DNA from: an uncultured Collinsella sp.
GTDB taxonomy: Bacteria; Actinomycetota; Coriobacteriia; Coriobacteriales; Coriobacteriaceae
NCBI GenBank assembly: GCA_902465115.1
Contig: CABQMC010000120.1
Coordinates: 1-5,361 of the forward strand
Length of the DNA: 5,361 nucleotides
Direction of reading: 5' to 3'
Shown: piece after piece, positions 1-5,361 of the stretch
Position numbering within the stretch: position 1 is the first letter of the stretch
Layout: each line of letters begins with the position of its first letter
Translations under genes and position numbers: made by a program
Notes under the pieces: generated by a model
Databases searched by the model: none
The model's input: only the letters and a program-made list of their open reading frames with translations
Told to the model about the DNA's origin: nothing

Positions 1-54
1 CGCCGTTGTCTTGAAGACGAAGTGATCAGTTTTCCTCCGTCCCCAAGGGATCAT
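1..54 (-). CDS. Possible start of a downstream gene, cut by the window edge
   Basis: An ATG at 54-52 shares one base with the galT stop (TAATG), the same arrangement seen at the galK/galT junction. It opens a frame of 18 codons with no stop before the left edge, reading MIPWGRRKTDHFVFKTTA. I do not recognise this peptide. No Shine-Dalgarno site precedes the ATG, so it would depend on coupling to galT translation. A GGAGG on the minus strand at 38-34 lies inside the frame but has no ATG, GTG or TTG at a suitable distance before the edge. A random stretch this short stays open fairly often, so this is a weak call. The alternative is simply galT 3' untranslated sequence. Confidence 0.25.
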   Translation of the reverse strand, partial: MIPWGRRKTDHFVFKTTA

Positions 55-1682
55 TACAGCGAGTCGATGAAGCGCTGTTGGGCGGCGCGGCCGGCTTCGT
101 CCCACTTAAAGACGCCGGCGTTGTCGAGCACGTGGCCAAACACCACGCCGACCTCCTCGTGCAGGATATCGATGGCGTTGTCCGCCGTAAGCTCGTCGGC
201 ACGGCGGGCATAGACATCCTCGGCCCACGCGGCATGGCTGCGGCAAAGATCATCGCTCTCGAGCGCGCCGGCAAGATCGTAGCTGGCGTCGACCTTGGCT
301 GCCAGCAGGTGCTCGCGGACAGCGCCGAGCTCGGGAACCAAGCGCGGCGGCAGAATAGCCAAGCCCATGACCTCAATCAGGCCGATGTTCTCCTTCTTAA
401 TGTGGTGGTACTCGGCATGCGGGTGGAAAACGCCCAGCGGGTGCTCGTCGGTCGTGATATTGCAGCGAAGTGCAAGGTAGGCCTCATAAATTTCGCCGCC
501 AGCGTTGCCGCGGGAGTCTACGCGGCGAATGACGGGCGTCACGGTGTTGTGCGCCACGCCATCGGCTGTGTGCGCGATGACGCCCACGGACTCATCGGTC
601 CACTCGCGCCAGGCGAGGATAATCTTCTCGGCAGCGTCGAGCAGTTGAGCGCGGTCGTGCGAGCGAAGGCGCAGCACCGAGAGCGGCCATTGCAGCACAG
701 TGCCGGTGACCTGGTCAAATCCGGGCACGCTAAACTTCGAGACCTCGGCGGCATGCATCATGGGGAACTCGTGCGCGCCGCCCTGGAAGTGGTCGTGCGA
801 CAGAATCGAGCCGCCCACGATGGGCAGGTCGGCGTTAGAGCCAATAAAGTAGTGCGGGAACAGGTCCACAAAATCGAGCAGGCAGGTCAGACCCTTGCGG
901 TCGACGTGCATCGGACGATGCTCGGAGCTCATGGCAATGCAATGCTCGTTAAAGTACGCATACGGGCTGTACTGGAAGCCCCAGCGCTCGCCATTAAGCT
1001 GAATGGGAATAACGCGTAGGTTCTGACGGGCGGGATGGGCGCCGCCGTCGGCTGCAGCGGAGCGTCCGGGATAGCCCTCGTTTTCGATGCAGAGCTGGCA
1101 GGCGGGATACTTCTCGCCCGTGTTCTTTGCTGCACCTGCCGCGGCGATATCGCGCGGGTCCTTCTCGGGCTTTGACAGGTTGATAGTGATCTCCAGGTCG
1201 CCCCAGTTGGTGGAAGTGCTCCATTTGATGTTGCGCGCGATGGCGGCGCGGCGCACGTAGCCGGCGTCACAGCACAGACCGTAGAACCAGTCGGTCGCGG
1301 CGCGGGGCTCGTTGACGCCCATGCGGCCGTTGAACTCCTCGTTTACAACCGAAGGCCTCGGCATGAGCACGCCCATGATGCGCATGGCGATGCGGTCGCG
1401 GCCCGATACCGTGTCCTCGGCAGCACCGTTGGCAACGGCGGCCTCGGAAAGCGCGGCGAGTGTGCCCTCTAGGTCGAAGTCGGGGAGTGTATCGGGGTGC
1501 AAGAGCGAAATCTTCTCGGTCTTGAGCGCCCAAGCCATGTCGAGTGCGGGGCCCGTGGCGCCGATGCACTCCAGAATGGTGTTATACGCCCAGATGCGAT
1601 CGTCCTGGCCGATCATCGATCGGTGGATAGCGTACTCGATCAGGTTCTGCGCGGCCTCGCGCACGTCAGTCATTACAGCCAT
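54..1682 (-). CDS. galT: Galactose-1-phosphate uridylyltransferase, class II (GalT)
   Basis: This cytoplasmic Leloir-pathway enzyme transfers UMP between UDP-glucose and galactose-1-phosphate, giving UDP-galactose and glucose-1-phosphate. The 542-residue protein matches the class II (Firmicutes-type) family rather than the shorter class I enzyme of E. coli. Visible signatures are KYPACQLCIENEGYPGR (about 191-207), GSNADLPIVGGSILSHDHFQ (281-300) and HPHAEYHHIKKENIG (420-434) followed by LIEVMGLAILPPRL. The HDHFQ segment (296-300) has the H-x-H-x-Q form that carries the uridylylated histidine in class I GalT; assigning catalysis to it here is inference. It is somewhat longer than the roughly 490-510 residues usual for the class, partly from extra residues near 208-215. 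Two starts are plausible. ATG 1682 has AGGGGG on the minus strand at 1698-1693, 10 bases upstream. ATG 1673 (Met4) overlaps the galK stop as TAATG. Both imply translation linked to galK. Confidence 0.96.
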   Translation of the reverse strand: MAVMTDVREAAQNLIEYAIHRSMIGQDDRIWAYNTILECIGATGPALDMAWALKTEKISLLHPDTLPDFDLEGTLAALSEAAVANGAAEDTVSGRDRIAMRIMGVLMPRPSVVNEEFNGRMGVNEPRAATDWFYGLCCDAGYVRRAAIARNIKWSTSTNWGDLEITINLSKPEKDPRDIAAAGAAKNTGEKYPACQLCIENEGYPGRSAAADGGAHPARQNLRVIPIQLNGERWGFQYSPYAYFNEHCIAMSSEHRPMHVDRKGLTCLLDFVDLFPHYFIGSNADLPIVGGSILSHDHFQGGAHEFPMMHAAEVSKFSVPGFDQVTGTVLQWPLSVLRLRSHDRAQLLDAAEKIILAWREWTDESVGVIAHTADGVAHNTVTPVIRRVDSRGNAGGEIYEAYLALRCNITTDEHPLGVFHPHAEYHHIKKENIGLIEVMGLAILPPRLVPELGAVREHLLAAKVDASYDLAGALESDDLCRSHAAWAEDVYARRADELTADNAIDILHEEVGVVFGHVLDNAGVFKWDEAGRAAQQRFIDSL

Positions 1683-2878
1683 GCCGCGTAAGCCCCCTTG
1701 TCAGAAATTGCGTAGTGGCGGGCAGAGCCCTCGCCCAGCCAGCCGTTCATCTTGGTGATGAAGGTGTCGACCAGGTCGAGCGGCACGAAGGCCTGGATGG
1801 TACCACCAAAGCCGCCACCGTGGATACGGACGGCGCCTCGGCCGTCGAGCACGTGCTCGGCCAGTGCCAGGGCATACATCGAGGGCTGCTCGGAGCCCAG
1901 CTTGGCAACGACATTCTGCAGGTACATGGCAGAGCTGGCGCCGGACTCGCGCGTCAGGACCAGGAACTGATCGATGTCGCCGGCGTTCAGGGCCGCCCAG
2001 CGCTTGTCGACCAGGCCGTTTTCGTACCAGTAGTGAACGGCGCGCAGGCAGGCGCGGTCGCCCAGCTTGGCGCGCAGCTCGGGGAGCTTGGCGTCAAAGT
2101 CGGCGACGTTTACCTCGCATAGGCGTGCCTTGCCAAACTCGGCGGCAACGTCCTGCATCTCGCGCGGAACGGCGGCGTAGTCATCGGTGGCGGCCACGTG
2201 GTCGGCACCGACCTTAACGAGCACGAGCGCATAGCCGTGATCCTCAAAGTTGAGCTCGAGCTTCTGGGTCTTAGGCTGGGCTTGATCCTCAAAGTCCATG
2301 TAGGCAAGGCCGCCCAGGCACACAGCGGCCTGGTCCATCAGACCGCAGGGCTTGCCGTAATAGTTGTTCTCGGTGCGCTGGCTCATCTGGGCGAGCGCGA
2401 CGGGCTCGATGGCGGGTGCGCCCCAGAGGGTTTCCATGGCACGACCGTACGCGGCCTCGACGGCGGCGGAGCTCGAAAGTCCGCCACCCGAGGGAACGGA
2501 GCAGGTAAAGGCGAAGTCGAAGCCCTTGGGCTCAACACCAAGTGCTACGACCTCGTGGGCCATACCGCGCACGAGGCTTGCGGACGTGCCCTTCTCGGAC
2601 TCCTGAACATCCAGCGTGTCGAGCGTAATCTCAAACGTGGGGTAGCCCTCGTCGGCGACGCGGACCTTGTTGGAGTCGGTTGCTACGGCGATGCCGTCAA
2701 CGGCGACATCGAGCGAGCCGGCGATAACGTGGCCGCCCTCGTGATCGGTGTGATTGCCGCTGATCTCGGAACGCCCGGGCGCGTGCACGTAGAGCACCTG
2801 GCGGTCGCCGATGGGGCCAAACTCCTCCTCAAATAGCTTGGTGAGCGTGGCGAGTGTCTTTTCGTCGGGGGCGGTCAT
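1673..2878 (-). CDS. galK: Galactokinase (GalK), GHMP kinase family
   Basis: This cytoplasmic enzyme phosphorylates alpha-D-galactose at C1 with ATP, the committing step of the Leloir pathway. At 401 residues it has normal family length. All three GHMP/galactokinase motifs are present: the N-terminal galactokinase signature GRSEISGNHTDHEGG (35-49), the ATP-binding loop VPSGGGLSSSAAVEAAYG (128-145), and the C-terminal glycine-rich HGGGFGG (353-359). GLMDQAA (179-185) supplies the probable catalytic Asp182, with Arg36 as its partner. The first motif differs from the E. coli form GEHTDY: the Glu before His is Asn42 here, while a Glu sits at position 38 where E. coli has Asn. The ATG is preceded by AAGGAAG on the minus strand at 2890-2884, five bases away. 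The gene follows galM after 124 bp and overlaps galT at its end. An operator-like site lies 45 bp upstream of its start. Confidence 0.97.
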   Translation of the reverse strand: MTAPDEKTLATLTKLFEEEFGPIGDRQVLYVHAPGRSEISGNHTDHEGGHVIAGSLDVAVDGIAVATDSNKVRVADEGYPTFEITLDTLDVQESEKGTSASLVRGMAHEVVALGVEPKGFDFAFTCSVPSGGGLSSSAAVEAAYGRAMETLWGAPAIEPVALAQMSQRTENNYYGKPCGLMDQAAVCLGGLAYMDFEDQAQPKTQKLELNFEDHGYALVLVKVGADHVAATDDYAAVPREMQDVAAEFGKARLCEVNVADFDAKLPELRAKLGDRACLRAVHYWYENGLVDKRWAALNAGDIDQFLVLTRESGASSAMYLQNVVAKLGSEQPSMYALALAEHVLDGRGAVRIHGGGFGGTIQAFVPLDLVDTFITKMNGWLGEGSARHYAISDKGAYAAWL

Positions 2879-2883
2879 GGTGT

Positions 2884-2890
2884 CTTCCTT
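2884..2890 (-). promoter_or_regulatory. Ribosome binding site of galK
   Basis: AAGGAAG on the minus strand ends five bases before the galK ATG. It fixes the start at 2878 and shows galK has its own initiation site, independent of galM translation. Confidence 0.75.
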
Positions 2891-2922
2891 TCTTGGTTAT
2901 CCCGAGTTACCGGGCTTTGCTT

Positions 2923-2940
2923 ATGAGTACGTAAACATAT
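2923..2940. promoter_or_regulatory. Operator-like site A, between galM and galK
   Basis: The plus strand reads ATGAGTACGTAAACATAT. It matches site B (4156-4174, read on the minus strand) at 17 of 19 positions over the extended element. Around the central CG (2930-2931) the halves TATGAGTA and TATGTTTA agree at six of eight positions, the partial dyad with central CpG usual for LacI-family operators. It sits 45 bp upstream of galK and directly follows, on the minus strand, the hairpin at 2944-2988. I infer control by the divergent LacI-family regulator. I could not identify a convincing -35/-10 pair here; TTGATA on the minus strand (2943-2938) is the only -35-like hexamer. Confidence 0.65.
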
Positions 2941-2943
2941 CAA

Positions 2944-2988
2944 GGTGCGAGGGAGTAGGCGGGAGTCATAACGCTGCTCCCTCGCACC
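2944..2988 (-). terminator. Hairpin between galM and galK, possible terminator or attenuator
   Basis: GGTGCGAGGGAG (2944-2955) and CTCCCTCGCACC (2977-2988) form a perfect 12-bp inverted repeat. One mismatch on the minus-strand RNA is followed by two more pairs, closing a 15-base loop. On the minus strand the 3' arm is followed by TTGATATGTTT, which has many T residues but is not a clean U-tract, so full intrinsic termination is uncertain. It lies 14 bases past the galM stop. Alternative roles are an mRNA-stabilising or processing element that sets galM and galK expression apart. Confidence 0.5.
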
Positions 2989-3002
2989 TCGACGAGGGTG
3001 GG

Positions 3003-4079
3003 TTAACAAATCGTCGAGAATCGGTAGACGATCGTCGAGCTAAACGGGTGGTCAGGTGCGCAGACGGGATGTGCCCAATCTGTGTGATGATTGTTATCAG
3101 GCCAAAACTCGGGCTCAAATGCGACGCCGTCGCGAGGACCGTAACTGCAGCCGTCTTTGGCGTCGATATCGCTGAGCCAGTTGCCGGTATACAGATGCGC
3201 GCCCGGTGCGGTAACGAAGATGTCGAGCGTGCGGCGCGAGTTTGGATCTTGCAAGCGCAGTGCGTGGCGCGGGTCGGCGTCGGGAGTAAAGCCATCCAGG
3301 CAGAAACAATGGTCAAAGCCCCGTGCAATCTTGAGCTGCTCGTCGTTCGCATCGATGTCGCGGCCGAGCGTCTTGGGTGCGCGGAAATCGAATGGCGTGC
3401 CGGCCACGGGGCGAACCTCGCCAGAAGAGACGTTGTCCTGGCGCTGGGGGAGGAAAGCCTCGGCGTCGATAGTCGCGACCTGGTCCAGAACCGTGCCGGC
3501 ATCGTGCCCCGCAAGGTTGAAGTACGTGTGGTTGGTCATGTTGACGAAGGTGTCGGCATCGGTAACGCAGCTTTGCGTGCAGGTGAGCTCTGCGGCACCC
3601 GTTGGCCCTGCCTGCAGGGCATAGGCAACGGTAAAGGTGCGGTTGCCCGGGAGGCCCAGTTCGCCGTCGGCCAACTTGCATGTAAAACTCACCGTGTTGG
3701 TAATCTCGTCGACTGTGGCGTTCCACACGCGCTTATGAAGGCCATGCTCAAGGTCGGTGTGCAGATTATTGGCTTTGTCAGGACCATCGTTGCATGCCAT
3801 CTGATAGACCGTGCCGGCAATCTCGATTTGGCCTTTATCCGTTCGGTTGGCCGAAGGGCCAATAGTTCCGCCGTAGCACGCCGGATTGTCGAAGTAGCTA
3901 TCGAGGGCATCGAAGCCGAGCGCGATGTCGGCAACATCGCCTGAGGCATCGGGAACCTCGATGCCAAGGATGGTCGCGCCATAGTCCATGACGCGCACGC
4001 GGGCACCTGCGCAAACGAGGCTATAGACCGTAACCGGCAAGCCGCTGGGGGCGGTGCCGAACGGAGTTGTGGTAATCAT
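3003..4079 (-). CDS. galM: Aldose 1-epimerase (mutarotase, GalM)
   Basis: GalM interconverts the beta and alpha anomers of D-galactose, supplying GalK with its alpha substrate. The 358-residue protein is of normal family length and has no signal peptide, so it is probably cytoplasmic. Family landmarks are visible in order: the arginine in GPSANRTDKG (Arg79), NNLHTD with His107, the catalytic-acid histidine in NMTNHTYFNLAGH (His184), GFDHCF (254-259) with a sugar-binding Asp, and the probable catalytic base Glu322 in GVAFEPEFWPD. The ATG at 4079 has AAAGGA on the minus strand (4090-4085), five bases upstream. It is first in the minus-strand cluster, ahead of galK and galT, and divergent from the LacI-family regulator. 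Its leader carries a perfect 11-bp hairpin and operator-like site B. The residue assignments rest on alignment by eye to known mutarotases. Confidence 0.95.
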   Translation of the reverse strand: MITTTPFGTAPSGLPVTVYSLVCAGARVRVMDYGATILGIEVPDASGDVADIALGFDALDSYFDNPACYGGTIGPSANRTDKGQIEIAGTVYQMACNDGPDKANNLHTDLEHGLHKRVWNATVDEITNTVSFTCKLADGELGLPGNRTFTVAYALQAGPTGAAELTCTQSCVTDADTFVNMTNHTYFNLAGHDAGTVLDQVATIDAEAFLPQRQDNVSSGEVRPVAGTPFDFRAPKTLGRDIDANDEQLKIARGFDHCFCLDGFTPDADPRHALRLQDPNSRRTLDIFVTAPGAHLYTGNWLSDIDAKDGCSYGPRDGVAFEPEFWPDNNHHTDWAHPVCAPDHPFSSTIVYRFSTIC

Positions 4080-4084
4080 GAGCG

Positions 4085-4090
4085 TCCTTT
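4085..4090 (-). promoter_or_regulatory. Ribosome binding site of galM
   Basis: AAAGGA on the minus strand lies five bases before the galM ATG and supports 4079 as the start. The leader hairpin ends 13 bases further upstream, so it would not sequester this site directly. Confidence 0.75.
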
Positions 4091-4103
4091 CGAATACGAC
4101 GCC

Positions 4104-4132
4104 ATGGCCTGCGCGCTCGGAGCGCAGGCCAT
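4104..4132 (-). other. Strong hairpin in the galM 5' leader
   Basis: ATGGCCTGCGC (4104-4114) and GCGCAGGCCAT (4122-4132) are perfectly complementary over 11 bp, with a 7-base loop. No T-run follows on either strand, so it does not look like an intrinsic terminator. It falls between the probable galM promoter area and the galM ribosome binding site. A role in mRNA stability, or a protein-binding dyad, is possible; the sequence alone does not decide. Confidence 0.5.
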
Positions 4133-4155
4133 CATGGTATCGGTGTGTTTACGCC

Positions 4156-4174
4156 TTATGTTAACGTACTCATA
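4156..4174. promoter_or_regulatory. Operator-like site B, upstream of galM
   Basis: The plus strand reads TTATGTTAACGTACTCATA; its reverse complement contains GAGTACGTTAACAT, identical over 14 bases to site C and differing at one base from site A. It is centred on CG at 4165-4166, with half-sites sharing TATG and the A next to the centre. It lies about 80 bp upstream of the galM ATG, suiting repression of the galM promoter. A weak -10-like TAACAT on the minus strand (4163-4158) lies within it. A neighbouring TGTTTACG (4146-4153) resembles one half of site A and could be a degenerate adjoining half-site. Confidence 0.7.
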
Positions 4175-4274
4175 GCTTGGAACCACGGACTTCTTCGCTT
4201 TCCTGCAATCGGTCGAAAATGAGCCGTGAACGGTATTCAGGTGGTGTTGAGGGCACTGCATAATTGCTGATAGG

Positions 4275-4280
4275 TATAGT
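4275..4280 (+). promoter_or_regulatory. Possible -10 element of the LacI-family regulator promoter
   Basis: TATAGT matches the TATAAT consensus at five of six positions and lies about 100 bp before the regulator's GTG. No good -35 sits 16-18 bases upstream; TTGAGG (4247-4252) is 22 bases away. If used, transcription would begin inside operator-like site C, which would allow autoregulation. This is a tentative call. Confidence 0.3.
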
Positions 4281-4298
4281 AGAGTACGTTAACATTAT
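4280..4298. promoter_or_regulatory. Operator-like site C, near the regulator's promoter
   Basis: The plus strand contains GAGTACGTTAACAT (4282-4295), identical over 14 bases to site B in the opposite orientation. It is centred on CG at 4287-4288. Its left half is poorly symmetric, so it may bind more weakly than A or B. It lies 122 bp from site B centre to centre and about 84 bp before the regulator's start, overlapping the position where a promoter with TATAGT as -10 would initiate. Autoregulation, or joint control of both divergent promoters, is inferred. Confidence 0.6.
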
Positions 4299-4360
4299 CG
4301 ATAGACAACAAAGCCTCCCGTGTGACCAGCAATTTCGCATGGGGTATTTAGGCTTCCTAC

Positions 4361-4374
4361 AGGAGCGAAGGTGA
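4361..4374 (+). promoter_or_regulatory. Ribosome binding region of the LacI-family regulator
   Basis: AGGAG (4361-4365) is followed by AAGGTGA (4368-4374), both complementary to the 16S rRNA tail. The second is four bases from GTG 4379. This favours the GTG start over the in-frame ATG at 4424, which has no such site and would begin at the edge of the first DNA-binding helix. Confidence 0.55.
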
Positions 4375-4378
4375 TTTT

Positions 4379-5361
4379 GTGGCAAGGCGCCCTTCCAACG
4401 ACACGGGTTCGCGTCCGGTTTCCATGGCCGACGTTGCCCGCGCTGCCGGTGTTTCGCAGCAGACGGTTTCGCGCGTTGCCAACGGATTGCCCAACGTGAA
4501 CGAGCAGACGCGTCAGCGCGTGCAGGCAGCCATGCAGGAGCTCGGTTTCCGTCCGAGCTATGCCGGCCGCTCGCTGCGCGGCGGCCGCTACCATTCGGTC
4601 GGGCTGTGCGTTAACGACGTCACCAAGTTCGGCAACCTGACGATGATCGACGGCATTGCCAGTGCGGCCCGCGAGCGCGGTTGTGCTATCACGCTGGTCG
4701 AGATGTCCAAGACCGAGGAGTTTTCGCTTGCCGAGGCCACTCGCCGTATGGCAGCGCTGCCGGTGGATGGCATCATCATCGGCATGAGCCGACTGGCGCC
4801 CGACTTTGAGACGTTTGAGCCTCTGCCGGGTATCGGCACGGTCATCGTCACCATGTATGCTCACCCGCGAGTAACCACGGTCGACTCTGACCACTATGGC
4901 TGCTCTCTACTGCTTATGGATCATCTGCTTGAGCTGGGTCACGAGCAAATTCGCTTTATCGGCGGTCCGTCCTTCTCGGTCGACGAACAGTTCCGCCGGG
5001 CTGGTTGGAGAGATTCTCTCGAGCGCAGGCATATCAAAATGGCCGAACCACTCGAAGGCGATTGGTCTGCCAACAGCGGTTACGAGGCCGGCAGATATCT
5101 GGCCGAGCACGACCGTACGATGACGGCAATCTACGCGGCAAACGATCAGATGGCAAATGGCGCGATTGCCGCGCTGCGCGATAGCGGTCTGCGCGTGCCC
5201 GAGGACGTAAGCGTGGTGGGCGTCGACGATTCGCTCGATGATTTTGTCGCACACAACGAGCTCACGACCGTGCGATTCGATCTACATCAGCGCGGACGCG
5301 AGGTGTTTGAGCATGCGGTTCCCGAGGCGGGTACGGCGGGTAAAACCGTTGCCATTCGTAT
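4379..5361 (+). CDS. LacI-family transcriptional regulator, 3' end cut off; probable galactose-cluster regulator
   Basis: The reading frame from GTG 4379 gives 327 codons and runs off the right edge. It has a LacI-type helix-turn-helix (about 15-40: MADVARAAGVSQQTVSRVAN), a hinge GFRPSYAGRSLRGGR (56-70), and a periplasmic-binding-protein-like effector domain. Effector-domain landmarks include RRAGWRDSL (206-214), AANDQMANG (253-261) and VSVVGVDDS (277-285). The hinge leucine (Leu66), which in this family inserts at a central CpG, fits the CG-centred sites nearby. The hinge reads GRSL where ARSL is commoner. The family's usual length suggests some 15-25 residues are missing. It is divergent from galM, and three matching operator-like sites occur only in the intergenic gaps here, so I infer a repressor relieved by galactose or a related sugar. 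The actual ligand cannot be read from the sequence. Confidence 0.93.
   Translation, partial: MARRPSNDTGSRPVSMADVARAAGVSQQTVSRVANGLPNVNEQTRQRVQAAMQELGFRPSYAGRSLRGGRYHSVGLCVNDVTKFGNLTMIDGIASAARERGCAITLVEMSKTEEFSLAEATRRMAALPVDGIIIGMSRLAPDFETFEPLPGIGTVIVTMYAHPRVTTVDSDHYGCSLLLMDHLLELGHEQIRFIGGPSFSVDEQFRRAGWRDSLERRHIKMAEPLEGDWSANSGYEAGRYLAEHDRTMTAIYAANDQMANGAIAALRDSGLRVPEDVSVVGVDDSLDDFVAHNELTTVRFDLHQRGREVFEHAVPEAGTAGKTVAIR

Noticed and set aside
8..50. Short inverted repeats GTCTTGAAGAC and TCCCCAAGGGA after galT as a terminator
   Set aside because: The stems are four to five pairs and neither is followed by a T-run on the minus strand, so no terminator is supported.
78..1019. Long plus-strand open frame of 313 codons opposite galT
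   Set aside because: It lies wholly antisense to a well-supported galT, has no recognisable domain, and such frames are expected in GC-rich genes with strong third-position bias.
2198..2836. Plus-strand open frame of 212 codons opposite galK
   Set aside because: It is the antisense shadow of galK, with low-complexity composition and no family match by eye.
2901..2914. CCCGAGTTACCGGG as a hairpin in the galK leader
   Set aside because: The stem is only four base pairs with a six-base loop and no T-run, too weak to call.
3522..3530. GAAGTACGT inside galM as a possible fourth operator
   Set aside because: Only the left half resembles the motif; the following bases (GTGGTTGG) do not match AACAT, so it looks like chance.
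2811..3944. Plus-strand open frame of 377 codons opposite galM and the galM-galK gap
   Set aside because: It is antisense to galM, crosses the hairpin and operator region, and shows no known motif; all the family signatures are on the minus strand.
4170..4385. Minus-strand open frame of 71 codons across the divergent promoter region
   Set aside because: It spans operator site C and the regulator's leader, lacks a ribosome binding site, and its product is not recognisable.
4295..4894. Minus-strand open frame of 199 codons opposite the regulator
   Set aside because: The plus strand carries a clear LacI-family protein over the same bases; this frame is its shadow.

Overview
The window holds a Leloir-type galactose utilisation cluster with its probable local regulator. 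The DNA is GC-rich and uses Shine-Dalgarno sites. The uridylyltransferase is the class II type common in low-GC Gram-positives, and the galactokinase has the GRSEISGNHTDH form of its first motif. Together with a LacI-family regulator this suggests a high-GC Gram-positive gut bacterium. A member of the Coriobacteriia such as Collinsella is my best guess, but it is an inference and no marker gene is present to prove it.

Layout, right to left along the minus strand: galM (aldose 1-epimerase, 3003-4079), a 124-bp gap with a strong hairpin and an operator-like site, galK (galactokinase, 1673-2878), and galT (galactose-1-phosphate uridylyltransferase, 54-1682), whose start overlaps the galK stop. 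The galT stop again overlaps an ATG that opens a frame running off the left edge, a possible but weak fourth gene. A LacI-family regulator runs on the plus strand from GTG 4379 and is cut by the right edge, probably some 15-25 residues short of its end. It is divergent from galM across a 299-bp intergenic region.

How the parts work together: GalM converts beta-D-galactose to the alpha anomer, GalK phosphorylates it at C1, and GalT exchanges it with UDP-glucose to give UDP-galactose and glucose-1-phosphate. galE (UDP-galactose 4-epimerase) is not in the window.

The most interesting signal lies outside the genes. A near-identical element, GAGTACGT(T/A)AACAT, occurs three times, and all three copies are intergenic: near the regulator's promoter side, upstream of galM, and between galM and galK. 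Each is centred on CG, as expected for a LacI-family operator, and two of the three are clear partial dyads. This points to a local galactose regulon with a second control point before galK. The enzymes are known families; I see no evidence of a wholly new system, mobile element, CRISPR array or RNA gene.
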